DNA of 64,000 nucleotides from Vibrio coralliirubri (GTDB lineage Bacteria > Pseudomonadota > Gammaproteobacteria > Enterobacterales > Vibrionaceae). The notes below the pieces were generated by a model. That model was given only the letters and a program-made list of their open reading frames with translations, was not told the DNA's origin and made no database searches. This document shows, piece by piece, positions 18,220 through 28,425 of this stretch (its first letter is position 1; the number at the start of each line of letters is the position of its first letter). Made by a program: the position numbers and the translations under genes. Location: the NCBI RefSeq assembly GCF_024347375.1, contig NZ_AP025471.1, forward strand, positions 1,798,001 through 1,862,000. Reading direction: 5' to 3'.

Positions 18220-18264
18220 AAATAAAGTAAGCTTTATTTAACACATCACGAACTGTTATGTGTT
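18220..18264. promoter_or_regulatory. Two adjacent dyads in the alkylsulfatase/LysR gap
   Basis: First dyad 18220-18239: arms AAATAAAG and CTTTATTT around TAAG. Second dyad 18240-18264: arms AACACAT and ATGTGTT with an 11-base spacer, as in LysR-type sites. They abut each other between divergent genes. Confidence 0.6.
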
Positions 18265-18343
18265 GTATGCTTAAAAGTAGCAGATTGAAGCGCAAAGCTT
18301 GTCGCATACCCAATGCGAGTGCACCTAAACATGGAGAGTGACC

Positions 18344-19246
18344 GTGAGTGATGTTGAAAAGTTAGATCTAAATTTACTGAGCGTATTTTTGGAAGTGTAT
18401 CGACTGCAGTCGATCACCTTAGCCTCAGAATCGCTTGGTATGACTCAGCCTGGAGTGAGTGGGGCATTGAAGCGACTGCAATCTCAACTTGATACTGACC
18501 TGTTTATTCGTGAAGGGCGCGGGATTATTCCGACTAACGCTGCGGTGCAACTGGCAAACCGAGTGGAACCAGCCCTTGAAGGCATAACCAGCGCAGTTAG
18601 CACCTTAAAGCAGTTCGATAATCAGCAGTATCATGTGTTTCGAATTCTGGTGAATGAGATCGGCTTAACCAAGCTTCAACCCCTTGTCGAGCAAGATGAA
18701 ACGTTGGGGAATATCTCAATTGAGTTCAATATGGTGCCGAACAACGAAGAAGAACTTCTTCAGAGTTTAAGCATGCAGCAAGCTGATCTAGCGATTGATA
18801 TCCATTACCCGCAAGTGAATGGATATATGAAGCAGCCGATGATTGAAGATGAATTGGTACTAATTGCTAGAAAGGGGCATCCGAGAATCAATGGCTCGGT
18901 GACGCAAGAGCAATATTACAACGAAAAGCACGTTACTTTTAGAATGCGTCGAACCCGTTTATACACGGCAGATTACTTTACCAAGTCGCCATTGAAACAG
19001 AGAAAAGTGAGTGCCGAGTGTGACTCGCTGATGACCATGTGTGTGCTGGTATCGGGCTCAGATTGTGTCGGCAGTACGTCGCGTGATTTTGCCAATCAAT
19101 TTTCCGAACCCTTCCAGCTTCAAGTCCTTGATCAGCCTTTTGAAATATTACCTATGCAGCAGTACATGATCTGGCATAAGAGAACCGATTTGAATCCTGC
19201 TCATCAGTGGTTGAGAAACAAGATTCAACAATACATGGCTGATTAA
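18344..19246 (+). CDS. LysR family transcriptional regulator
   Basis: About 300 residues. The N-terminal helix-turn-helix (LNLLSVFLEVYRLQSITLAS, then MTQPGVSGALKRLQSQLD) and the sensor domain are complete. GTG 18344 is preferred because GGAG lies 7 bases upstream; GTG 18338 is too close to it. It is divergent from the alkylsulfatase, the likely target. Its stop codon overlaps that of the convergent DMT gene. Confidence 0.86.
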   Translation: MSDVEKLDLNLLSVFLEVYRLQSITLASESLGMTQPGVSGALKRLQSQLDTDLFIREGRGIIPTNAAVQLANRVEPALEGITSAVSTLKQFDNQQYHVFRILVNEIGLTKLQPLVEQDETLGNISIEFNMVPNNEEELLQSLSMQQADLAIDIHYPQVNGYMKQPMIEDELVLIARKGHPRINGSVTQEQYYNEKHVTFRMRRTRLYTADYFTKSPLKQRKVSAECDSLMTMCVLVSGSDCVGSTSRDFANQFSEPFQLQVLDQPFEILPMQQYMIWHKRTDLNPAHQWLRNKIQQYMAD

Positions 19247-20142
19247 CGAGCCGCTCTTGCCGCTCGTTTTTGTTTGGCGCTCTCTATTATCTTAGAAGGC
19301 GTCATACCTGTCACTAACATGGTGCCGGTAATAACCAGAACCGATCCGAAAATAGTGTTAAGGCCAATTGCTTCGTCTAAGAAAAGGTTGCCCCACAAGA
19401 TGCCAAACACTGGAATCAAAAAGGTAACAGACAGAGCCGAAGGCGCACCCAGCTCAGAAACGAGATTGAAATAAAGCAAGTAGGCAAGGCCTGTACACAC
19501 AGCGCCTAATAAGATCACTGATGTGGTGATGGTCAGATCCGGAGCCTCTCTCATCGGCATAAAGAAGACAAACGGCAACACGATTAATACCGCCGCCCAC
19601 ATGCTGCCATGAGCATTGTTGAATGCCTCAACTTTGGGTGCTTGTTTGGTATAGTTCGACGCTATTCCGTAACTAAAGGCCGCCATCACCGCCGCAAAGA
19701 TGGGAAGCACAGCCTCACGGCCAATGTTCATCGCATCCCAACCGACTAACACGCCAACTCCCGTTACCCCAATTCCAAGCCCTAATAGAACACGCGCTTC
19801 GAGTGTAGTTTTGGTCCATATCGCACCTATGATTGCCGCCCATATTGGCGCAGTCGAGTTCAAGATAGCGAGTGTCGAGGCGTTCAGTGTCTGCGCGGCA
19901 TAAGCGAAAAGTAAAAAGGGAACCGCAGTATTGAACAATCCAAGAATAAAGAAGTGTTTAGCATGTGAATTGAACGACAACTTCTTTCTTAAGTAGATAG
20001 CGACCAATAATAGAGTGATGGCAGCAAACAGCACTCGCGCTTCAATCAACACCGCTGGGCCCAATGGATTAGCGGCAATTCTCATGAACAGAAACGAACC
20101 GCCCCATATCGCAGCGAGAGTTATTAATTTTAGAAAGTTCAC
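19243..20142 (-). CDS. DMT superfamily (EamA) transporter
   Basis: 299 residues, with ten predicted membrane segments in two EamA repeats (ITLAAIWGGSFLFMRIAANP at the N-terminus, SALSVTFLIPVFGILWGNLF near the end). The C-terminal tail is basic (KQKRAARAAR) and cytoplasmic. The start is GTG 20142 with no strong ribosome site. The stop codon shares TTAA with the LysR gene on the other strand. The substrate is unknown. Confidence 0.85.
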   Translation of the reverse strand: MNFLKLITLAAIWGGSFLFMRIAANPLGPAVLIEARVLFAAITLLLVAIYLRKKLSFNSHAKHFFILGLFNTAVPFLLFAYAAQTLNASTLAILNSTAPIWAAIIGAIWTKTTLEARVLLGLGIGVTGVGVLVGWDAMNIGREAVLPIFAAVMAAFSYGIASNYTKQAPKVEAFNNAHGSMWAAVLIVLPFVFFMPMREAPDLTITTSVILLGAVCTGLAYLLYFNLVSELGAPSALSVTFLIPVFGILWGNLFLDEAIGLNTIFGSVLVITGTMLVTGMTPSKIIESAKQKRAARAAR

Positions 20143-20338
20143 GGCTTATATCTCAGAATGTGTAAAACCCGACTATGGAGGAAAGATAACTATTACACAA
20201 ACATAGATACCAATACTGTGCAGTTATGGACATAAGTTTGAGTTCTTAAACAGGAACAGCTTCGATGAATTTCGTTCTGTTTATTGAGCCATATTTGATG
20301 AGTAATCTAGCGTTAGACATCAAACTGAGGTGAACAAA

Positions 20339-20728
20339 ATGAAGATTGAACACATCGCAATTTGGACCAAACAACTCGAAGTGTTGAAGCGATTTTATGA
20401 AGACTATTTCGGTGCCACATCGAATTCAAAATATCACAACCCAACCAAAGGGTTTTCTTCATACTTCCTCTCTTTCGAAACAGGGAGCCGTCTAGAGATC
20501 ATGGAAATGGACTCGGTGCCTGAATCGAAAGATGACATCTATGATCAGTTTACAGGCTTTGTTCATATCGCGATTTCATTGGGCTCGGAACAAGCGGTCG
20601 ATGCACTCACTCAACGCTTGGTTGAAGATGGTTATGAGCGCTTAGATGGCCCAAGAAGAACAGGCGATGGCTATTATGAGAGCTGTATACTCGATCCAGA
20701 TGGTAATCGCTTGGAACTTACCGTTTAA
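20339..20728 (+). CDS. VOC (glyoxalase/bleomycin-resistance) family protein
   Basis: 129 residues forming one VOC unit: KIEHIAIWTKQLEVLKRFYEDYF at the start with the metal-ligand His, FVHIAISLG in the middle and ESCILDPDGNRLEL at the end with the metal-ligand Glu. Members are lyases, dioxygenases or resistance proteins; function here is unassigned. GAGG is 8 bases before ATG 20339. Confidence 0.85.
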   Translation: MKIEHIAIWTKQLEVLKRFYEDYFGATSNSKYHNPTKGFSSYFLSFETGSRLEIMEMDSVPESKDDIYDQFTGFVHIAISLGSEQAVDALTQRLVEDGYERLDGPRRTGDGYYESCILDPDGNRLELTV

Positions 20729-20779
20729 TGGAGGGCACTTAAATAGCGTTTAACTCACTAACGGAACTGAGGTATTACA

Positions 20780-21304
20780 ATGATGAAGCATGCTGTGACT
20801 TTCCTTTTTAGTCTTGGGCTGATGGGATGTGCAACCTCAGAACCGGCGTATGAGCAGGAGACGGACGCGAAACCTGAACCATCACAACCCGTTGGGTATC
20901 TTGGCTTCAAAGCCCATCAAGAGTGGGCCATTCAATTTAACGATTGCACGGTCTACGATTTAACAGGCGCACAACCCTACCAGTGGTTTGATCGCACTTC
21001 AGCCTCTGTGAGCTGTTATACATTTAAGCCAAACGATGCCATCGAACCTTTATCAGTCTATGCCGACGCAGATTTTGCCAGCAATAAGCTAACGCCGATC
21101 GACCGCTTTCAAGAGTTGCAAGTATCAGAGTCAGGCTGGGGCACCTTTCCTGCGGTCTATGAGACCAACGGCACCAATTGGCTGAAAGTCAAAGAGGGTT
21201 GGATTCACCTCACACTAGCCGATCAGACACTCGTTCAGTTCTACCCTGGCACTCAAAACCAATCTGGCAAATCGCAGCATGATCAGTATTTTGAGCAGCA
21301 TTGA
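20780..21304 (+). CDS. Predicted lipoprotein of unknown function
   Basis: 174 residues. The signal ends in a lipobox LMGC with the acylated cysteine at residue 17, and is followed by a Pro/Glu-rich linker. The rest contains paired cysteines (NDCTVYDL, VSCYTFK) and a compact domain that I do not recognise with certainty; it resembles SH3-like envelope domains (IEPLSVYADADFASNKL, TNWLKVKEGWIHL). GAGG precedes the ATG. It follows the VOC gene by 51 bases and may be cotranscribed. Confidence 0.75.
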   Translation: MMKHAVTFLFSLGLMGCATSEPAYEQETDAKPEPSQPVGYLGFKAHQEWAIQFNDCTVYDLTGAQPYQWFDRTSASVSCYTFKPNDAIEPLSVYADADFASNKLTPIDRFQELQVSESGWGTFPAVYETNGTNWLKVKEGWIHLTLADQTLVQFYPGTQNQSGKSQHDQYFEQH

Positions 21305-21364
21305 TCGTAATGCTGACTGTTGATTAGTCTGTAGTTCGATCAAAAAAGATCTTTTAACTATTGC

Positions 21365-21378
21365 TGAAACCGGTTTCA
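21365..21378. promoter_or_regulatory. LacI-type operator 1
   Basis: Perfect palindrome TGAAACC-GGTTTCA with a central CG, the typical LacI/GalR operator shape, about 96 bases before the glycosidase start. Confidence 0.85.
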
Positions 21379-21398
21379 ATCTGTATCTTTGCTTTTAT

Positions 21399-21412
21399 TG
21401 AAATCGGTTTCA
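21399..21412. promoter_or_regulatory. LacI-type operator 2
   Basis: TGAAATC-GGTTTCA, one base off perfect symmetry, 34 bases from operator 1 and 61 bases before the glycosidase start. Confidence 0.85.
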
Positions 21413-21455
21413 GAGTTGTAATGGGCTCTCTAATCCTGGTCTTTTTCACGAATAA

Positions 21456-22913
<1,458 letters not shown>

Positions 22914-22964
22914 AATGCATTTCCCAGCGCAGTTATGTGAACTGTGAGCTGTCATTTTGCAATG

Positions 22965-22994
22965 AATTAGTCGGCCTATGTCGGCTAATTTTTT
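22965..22994 (+). terminator. Terminator after the glycosidase
   Basis: Stem AATTAGTCG / CGGCTAATT (one G-T pair), 8-base loop, then a T-run. Confidence 0.75.
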
Positions 22995-23012
22995 ATAAAG
23001 GAAAAGAAGCGA

Positions 23013-24011
23013 ATGGTAACCATGCTTGATGTCGCAAATCGCGCAGGCGTATCTAAATCGACCGTTTCTCGTGTCTTAAATGGCAAGAACATCGTGCGCC
23101 CAGATGTGGTGAAAAAGGTATTTGATGCGATTCAAGAAACAGGTTATCGACCTAACTTGTTGGCCCAGCAATTGGCGACTAAGAAGACCAATTTCATCGG
23201 CTTTGTAATCACCAATGAGTTGTTCAATGGCCCTTACTTTTCTTCCTTGATGTATCACGCGGCTTCTTATAGCGAAAAGTCGAATCACCAACTGGTGATC
23301 ACCGATGGAAAACACAGCGCAGAAGACGAAATAAAGGCGATCAACTTCCTGTTGGATATGAAGTGCGCGGGCATCATCATTTACCCACAGTGCTTAGCTG
23401 AAAGTGAGATTGCAAAGGTCATCGAAAGCACTGACACACAGATTCTGGTACTCAACCGAGAAATGCCGTCGAAGCCTAATCATGCCATTACCACCGACCA
23501 TTATCAGAGCGCTTGTTTGATGGTTGAACACATCATTGAGCAAGGCCATACAGATATTGCAGTGATTCGAGGAAAAACCGGTTCTTCGACTGATGAGTTG
23601 CGTTACCAAGCCTATCAAAATGTGTTAACTAAACATGGTGTGGCATTGGATGAGGCCAAAGTTGTTCAAGGCGATTGGACGATGGAGAGCGGTTATCACG
23701 CGGCTCAGGCTCTGGCAAAAAGCAAAGCAACATTCACTGCTATCTTGTCGGAAAACGATGACATGGCGATTGGTGCGATTAAGGCGTTAACTGAACTTGG
23801 GTACTCATTGCCTCAAGATGTTTCTATCGTCGGCTTTGATAACAGCAAAGTGGGGGCGTTTTTAACGCCAAGCTTAACGTCTGTCAGTGTGCCATTAGAG
23901 CAAATGACGCAAAAGGCGATCCTGCAAATTGTCGGTGAAACAGAGCAAGCGACCACCATTAATACCACTGGTGGTTTGGTGCTGCGCGATTCGATAGCGA
24001 AGCTAAATTAG
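23013..24011 (+). CDS. LacI family transcriptional regulator
   Basis: 332 residues. The helix-turn-helix and hinge are intact (MLDVANRAGVSKSTVSRVLN) and the sugar-binding domain follows (ISIVGFDNSKVGAFLTPSLT at the C-terminal end). It resembles AscG/CelR-like repressors of beta-glucoside genes. GGAAAAG precedes the ATG. It very likely binds the two TGAAA-TTTCA palindromes before the glycosidase; the effector is unknown. Confidence 0.9.
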   Translation: MVTMLDVANRAGVSKSTVSRVLNGKNIVRPDVVKKVFDAIQETGYRPNLLAQQLATKKTNFIGFVITNELFNGPYFSSLMYHAASYSEKSNHQLVITDGKHSAEDEIKAINFLLDMKCAGIIIYPQCLAESEIAKVIESTDTQILVLNREMPSKPNHAITTDHYQSACLMVEHIIEQGHTDIAVIRGKTGSSTDELRYQAYQNVLTKHGVALDEAKVVQGDWTMESGYHAAQALAKSKATFTAILSENDDMAIGAIKALTELGYSLPQDVSIVGFDNSKVGAFLTPSLTSVSVPLEQMTQKAILQIVGETEQATTINTTGGLVLRDSIAKLN

Positions 24012-24176
24012 CAATGTTCGAATTTCATATTTCACCTACAAAAAGTGACGAACTGCGCATCTCTTAAACCAAGCTTAAACACTCCTTATTCACTGTTATT
24101 TAGATGTGCGATATTGCGTTTTTTGGTCGATGAATTGACCAGCATTAGTTCAGTAATGTGAGAACAGGTAAGTAAC

Positions 24177-24737
24177 GTGAAAACAGAAAAACAAAAAATG
24201 CTAGCAGGCGAACCTTATCAGGCTTGGGATAAAGAGCTTTATTCAGCTCGTATCGAATGTCGTAAGGTGCTTCAAAAACTCAATAACAGTATTCCTGACA
24301 CACCTGAATGGGAAGCAGCAACGCAAGAGCTCATTCCTGGATGTGAAAACGCGCATCTAGAACCTCCATTTCGTTGTGACTACGGCTCGAACATCAAGCT
24401 GGGCAAGAACTTCTACGCTAACTTTAACTGCGTGATTTTGGATGTGGCTGAAGTGACCATTGGCGACAATGTACTGCTTGGTCCGAACGTTCAAATCCTG
24501 ACCGCAGGTCATCCACTCGAAGTGAAAGGCCGTGTAGAAGAAGGCGTTGAGTTTGGCACACCGATTAATGTTGGCGACAATGTTTGGCTTGGCGGTGGTG
24601 TAATCATCTGCCCCGGTGTCACTATTGGCGAAAACAGCGTTATTGGCGCAGGCAGTGTGGTAACCAAAGACATTCCAGCCAATGTGGTTGCAGTCGGTAA
24701 TCCATGTAAAGTGCTGAAAGCGATCGATAATGCGTAA
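24177..24737 (+). CDS. Sugar O-acetyltransferase (Maa/LacA family)
   Basis: 186 residues. An N-terminal maltose-acetyltransferase helix pair (KQKMLAGEPYQAWDKEL) precedes a left-handed beta-helix of hexapeptide repeats (VTIGDNVLLGPNVQI, VTIGENSVIGAGSVVTKDIP). The catalytic histidine lies in TAGHP. It transfers acetyl from acetyl-CoA to a sugar hydroxyl in the cytoplasm. The start is GTG 24177, and the LacI gene ends 165 bases before. It ends at a strong terminator. Confidence 0.9.
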   Translation: MKTEKQKMLAGEPYQAWDKELYSARIECRKVLQKLNNSIPDTPEWEAATQELIPGCENAHLEPPFRCDYGSNIKLGKNFYANFNCVILDVAEVTIGDNVLLGPNVQILTAGHPLEVKGRVEEGVEFGTPINVGDNVWLGGGVIICPGVTIGENSVIGAGSVVTKDIPANVVAVGNPCKVLKAIDNA

Positions 24738-24755
24738 TAATCAGATTGAATAGAT

Positions 24756-24788
24756 AAAGCCCGAACCTAGGTTCGGGCTTTGTTTTTT
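24756..24788. terminator. Strong bidirectional terminator
   Basis: A perfect 26-base palindrome (arms AAAGCCCGAACC and GGTTCGGGCTTT) followed by TGTTTTTT. It can end both the acetyltransferase (+) and the MFS gene (-). Confidence 0.92.
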
Positions 24789-24796
24789 CTATCCTT

Positions 24797-24831
24797 GCTA
24801 GATGCTAGATGCTAGATGCTAGATGCTAGAT
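24797..24831. repeat. 7-bp tandem repeat overlapping the MFS stop codon
   Basis: Five perfect copies of GCTAGAT. The MFS stop codon (24819-24821, minus strand) lies within the tract. On the minus strand every frame of the repeat reaches TAG within a few codons. Confidence 0.92.
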
Positions 24832-26012
24832 GGAACAGCTTGTTGTGCTTGCTTCTTATCTAACGCACCACTGAATCGAGTCAGAACAAGAGCGATCAGA
24901 ACGATCACAGCACCTATCCAAGGGGTGTTCATTAATCCAGATTTCGCGACAATCAAACCACCGCCCCATGAGCCTAATGCAATACCGACGTTGAAGGCTG
25001 CAATGTTCAACCCAGAAGCGACATCGACTGCGTCTGGTGTGTATTTCTCAGCCAGTTTCACAACATACACTTGTAGCCCCGGAACGTTACCGAATGCGAA
25101 TGCACCCCAAACCAAAATAGTCGCAACGGCTGCATAAGGGTTTACAGCGGTAAAGTTGAATACCACCAGTACCGCGGCTAAACCAGAGAAGATAACGGTC
25201 AGCGCTTTAATCGGGCCCATCTTGTCGGCCATTTTTCCACCCCAGATGTTACCTACCGCCACTGACACACCGTAAACCAACATGATGAGACTGATTGAGC
25301 TCGAATCAAACCCTGATACGTTTTCCAGTATTGGAGCAAGGAACGTAAAAGCTGTGAATGTACCGCCATAACCTAGTGCTGTGATAGCGTAAACCAACAG
25401 TAAGCGTGGTTGAGTTAGAACCTTTAGTTGTGCCGAAATCTTCGCCGCTGGTGGTTGCTTAAGGTTGCTTGGAACCAAGATAGCGCTACCGATAAGAGCA
25501 ATAAGACCAAGCAGAGCCACTATCAAGAAGGTTGCTTGCCAGCCAAAGGTTTGGCCGATGTAAGTGCCCAGTGGTACGCCGGTCACCAATGCAACCGTTA
25601 AACCCGTAAACATGATCGCAATGGCACTGGCTGCTTTATCTTTTGAAACCAAACCTGTCGCGATGGTCGATCCAATCGAGAAGAACACACCATGGGCAAG
25701 GCCGGTCAAAATTCGTGCGGCGATCAGCGTGTTATAGCCTGGCGCCTGCCACGCCAATAAGTTACCAATGACAAACAATGCCATCACGGTTAGTAGCACC
25801 GCTTTACGATTCCATTTGCCGGTTAATGCCGTTAATACAGGTGCGCCAATAGCAACGCCAAGCGCATATAAACTGACTAATAAACCTGCCGATGGCAGAG
25901 ATACATTCAAGTCGCTCGCCATGGTAGGAATCAAGCCTACGATGACAAATTCTGTGGTTCCGATGGCAAAGGCGCTGAGCGTCAATGCAAGTAATGCTAG
26001 TGGCATAATCAT
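24819..26012 (-). CDS. MFS transporter (AraJ/sugar-efflux-like)
   Basis: 397 residues with twelve predicted membrane segments (ALLALTLSAFAIGTTEFVIV at the start; GALLxxDR-type A-motif region near GKWNRKAVLL). This looks like the DHA1-type efflux subgroup that includes AraJ and YdhP; the exported compound is unknown. ATG 26012 is used; ATG 26006 is also possible after AGAGAG. The divergent LysR at 26288 probably controls it. The last codons come from the tandem repeat. Confidence 0.85.
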   Translation of the reverse strand: MIMPLALLALTLSAFAIGTTEFVIVGLIPTMASDLNVSLPSAGLLVSLYALGVAIGAPVLTALTGKWNRKAVLLTVMALFVIGNLLAWQAPGYNTLIAARILTGLAHGVFFSIGSTIATGLVSKDKAASAIAIMFTGLTVALVTGVPLGTYIGQTFGWQATFLIVALLGLIALIGSAILVPSNLKQPPAAKISAQLKVLTQPRLLLVYAITALGYGGTFTAFTFLAPILENVSGFDSSSISLIMLVYGVSVAVGNIWGGKMADKMGPIKALTVIFSGLAAVLVVFNFTAVNPYAAVATILVWGAFAFGNVPGLQVYVVKLAEKYTPDAVDVASGLNIAAFNVGIALGSWGGGLIVAKSGLMNTPWIGAVIVLIALVLTRFSGALDKKQAQQAVPSSI

Positions 26013-26140
26013 CTCTCTTACTGTTCTTTGTTAAATACCGAGCGCGATAAAATGGGGCAGCTTGTGACTGCAATAGGAGCGCTTCGTTTGATGGCGAGGA
26101 TTATCTAGCAAAATATATTTGTGAAAAATGCCATCATTAA

Positions 26141-26162
26141 CAAATAACCTTTGTGTTATTTG
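26141..26162. promoter_or_regulatory. Dyad in the MFS/LysR gap
   Basis: Perfect 8-base arms CAAATAAC and GTTATTTG around CTTTGT. Confidence 0.6.
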
Positions 26163-26230
26163 CAATAATTGGAGAGTTAGCCGATCATTGGATTAAGCTG
26201 ATGAGATCGAAAAGACACAGATGATTTGAG

Positions 26231-26245
26231 TTGTGATGATCACAA
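26231..26245. promoter_or_regulatory. LysR-type box close to the LysR start
   Basis: Perfect 7-base arms TTGTGAT and ATCACAA around one G; it contains a T-N11-A box. It is 43 bases before the LysR start. Confidence 0.6.
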
Positions 26246-26287
26246 GCGAGATGACATTAAACAAAATGAAGATAGTGAAGGAGTCCC

Positions 26288-27169
26288 ATGTTAACCCGTT
26301 CAGATGATTTAGAAATGGTACTCACCGTTGTCGATGCTGGTGGGTTTTCTGCGGCGGCAGAGGCGCTGGATGTGCAGGTCGCCAAGGTGTCTCGTTCGGT
26401 GAGTAAGGTTGAGTCGCAACTCGGCGTCTCAATATTCAACCGAACAACGAGACGCGTGGAGTTGACGGAGGAAGGGCGGCAGTTTGTCGATTCAGTCAGG
26501 GTGGGATTACAGATGATTCAGAGCGCGGAAGAAGAAATCGTGTCGCGTGGTGAGTTACCAAAAGGTCGTTTAAGAGTCGATGCCGCTAGTCCATTCGTAT
26601 TCCATCAGCTAGTGCCGTTGGTGCAGGCATTCAAAGAGGCTTATCCAGACATTGAGTTGGAACTCACTTCCAACGAAGGCTTCGTTGATCTTCTAGAAAA
26701 GAGAACTGATGTTGCGATTCGAATCGGTAAGTTGTCCGATTCAACACTGCATGCTCGCCCGTTAGGAAAAAGTTTGCTCCATATTGTTGCGTCACCTGAT
26801 TATCTCGCTAAGCGTGGGATGCCCACCAAACCTGAAGATTTGAGTTCACATCAAATTGTGGGTTTTGCAGGGAACAAAGTGCTTAACCATTGGCCTTTAC
26901 CAAACCAAAGTTATGTCGCGCCTACTGTGACAGCCAGTAATGGTGAAACCGTGCGTCAACTAGCACTAGCTGGAAATGGGATAGCTTGTTTATCGGGGTT
27001 TATGGTGCAGGAAGATATGGCTGCGGGGCGTCTAATCCCTATTCTGGAACAAGATAAACTTGCCAATACAGACCGAGAGCGAGTGAATGCGGTTTATTAC
27101 AAGTCGTCCTCTGTCTCTAAACGTATCTCGGCGTTTATTGATTTTATTCAGCCCCGTTTGAAGCTCTAA
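26288..27169 (+). CDS. LysR family transcriptional regulator
   Basis: 293 residues. The helix-turn-helix is typical (LEMVLTVVDAGGFSAAAEAL, then FNRTTRRVELTEEGRQF) and a complete sensor domain follows. AAGGAG lies 5 bases before the ATG. It diverges from the MFS transporter, with two dyads between, so it probably regulates itself and the transporter. Confidence 0.88.
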   Translation: MLTRSDDLEMVLTVVDAGGFSAAAEALDVQVAKVSRSVSKVESQLGVSIFNRTTRRVELTEEGRQFVDSVRVGLQMIQSAEEEIVSRGELPKGRLRVDAASPFVFHQLVPLVQAFKEAYPDIELELTSNEGFVDLLEKRTDVAIRIGKLSDSTLHARPLGKSLLHIVASPDYLAKRGMPTKPEDLSSHQIVGFAGNKVLNHWPLPNQSYVAPTVTASNGETVRQLALAGNGIACLSGFMVQEDMAAGRLIPILEQDKLANTDRERVNAVYYKSSSVSKRISAFIDFIQPRLKL

Positions 27170-27202
27170 CTAAGGCAGACCGACGATATCCGCATAAATG
27201 AA

Positions 27203-27231
27203 AAAGCCCCGCTGACGTGCAGCGGGGCTTT
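27203..27231. terminator. Terminator between convergent genes
   Basis: Perfect 12-bp stem AAAGCCCCGCTG / CAGCGGGGCTTT with loop ACGTG; works on both strands for the LysR and ABM genes. Confidence 0.9.
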
Positions 27232-27290
27232 CAAATTGAACTCGATAGCTTGTCAGTGTGCTTTCTAGTAACAGACTACTGTAACTGTAC

Positions 27291-27581
27291 TTAAGCGATC
27301 TTAGTCATCTCGTTAAGTGTAAATGACGTAACACTGCCTTCGGTTGCTGCCATGTATTCAGCAAGGTGGGTATTACCCATGTGTGTTTGCCAAAGTTCAC
27401 GTGATGTCCAGTTTTCGTAGAAAGTGAAATGTGCTGGGTTTTCATTGTCTTGGTGAAGGTCGTAGTTGATGCAACCTTCTTCAGCGCGAGTAATATCAAT
27501 CAGCTTTAGCAGCTCAGCTTTAACCAATTCAATTTTGTCTTCGTTAGCGACGATGTTTGCGATGATAGTTAGTTGAGTCAT
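27291..27581 (-). CDS. ABM domain protein (putative quinol monooxygenase, YgiN-like)
   Basis: 96 residues, one antibiotic-biosynthesis-monooxygenase domain: LTIIANIVANEDKIELVKAE, EEGCINYDLHQDNENPAHF and FYENWTSRELWQTHM. Such small dimeric cytoplasmic proteins oxidise quinols or act as co-enzymes to flavoenzymes. ATG 27581 follows AGGT at 7 bases; the upstream extension has no site. It is similar in kind to the protein at 63298. Confidence 0.85.
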   Translation of the reverse strand: MTQLTIIANIVANEDKIELVKAELLKLIDITRAEEGCINYDLHQDNENPAHFTFYENWTSRELWQTHMGNTHLAEYMAATEGSVTSFTLNEMTKIA

Positions 27582-27788
27582 GTTCGTACCTATATTATTT
27601 TTCACCGAAATGGTGATTTGTCTGTGTTTACAGCGCCACTCTTTGTTCATTGAGCTGCAGTCTGTGTCGATGGATAAATAATAGTAGGAGTATTTGAAAC
27701 GATAAACAGTGCTACATTTGAATTATTGTCAAAAAATAATTGATAATAACTTGGGTATTATGTGCTACTAGGCGTAGGTGAGGAGTGT

Positions 27789-28286
27789 TTAGAAGCCACC
27801 CGCCCACGCATCAAAATCGTCAATGTTGTCGAGCTCTTCTTTAGTTCTTGGGGTTGGGTAATAAGGCAGAGCCAATCTTTGAGCGGAAGGTTGCAGTTCC
27901 CAATCGGGTGTAATCTTGAGTCGGGTTAATTCGTCGTTGAGGCGTACAAACATATAGTAGCCATCGGCATGGGTATTGGCGTAACTCGCGATTGTGGCGA
28001 TATCACCAGAAGGTAATTTTACGTCTCGACCGAGTGGATAGAGTTGGTGCAATGCGAAACTCACTTTGGGATCTTCAAGTTTGCCTTGCTTAAAGCGTTC
28101 TAATCCGATGGCGGTTGAAGTCGTGCGCGGCTTCCACCCTGTGAGGAACAACCCACTTAAGTTATCTTGGAACGGCTTACCCTTTCGATTGCCTTCATTG
28201 GTAATGAATTGAACCGTCAGCGTGTCTCCCGATTCTTGCAGAATTTCTAAAAACTGTTCACCAGTGCGATCGACCAAAAGCTTCAT
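27789..28286 (-). CDS. Conserved-looking hypothetical protein
   Basis: 165 residues that I cannot assign. The sequence starts MKLLVDRTGEQFLEILQESG and reads as a small soluble beta-rich domain (TLTVQFITNEGNRKGKPF, DIATIASYANTHADGYYMFV), ending in an acidic, aromatic tail (DNIDDFDAWAGGF). No signal peptide or membrane segment is seen. Codon use resembles the neighbours. It stands alone between two minus-strand genes. Confidence 0.7.
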   Translation of the reverse strand: MKLLVDRTGEQFLEILQESGDTLTVQFITNEGNRKGKPFQDNLSGLFLTGWKPRTTSTAIGLERFKQGKLEDPKVSFALHQLYPLGRDVKLPSGDIATIASYANTHADGYYMFVRLNDELTRLKITPDWELQPSAQRLALPYYPTPRTKEELDNIDDFDAWAGGF

Positions 28287-28425
28287 AATATCCAGCTACC
28301 ATCAAGAATGAGAGACAATAAAGGGTACTACTATAAGGAAGGCTTGTGTAGAGACGATAAAGGTTATGTAGCGTGAACAATGTTTTCGGTGTTGATCCTT
28401 TCATGCCCTTAGATCAACAACAGCT

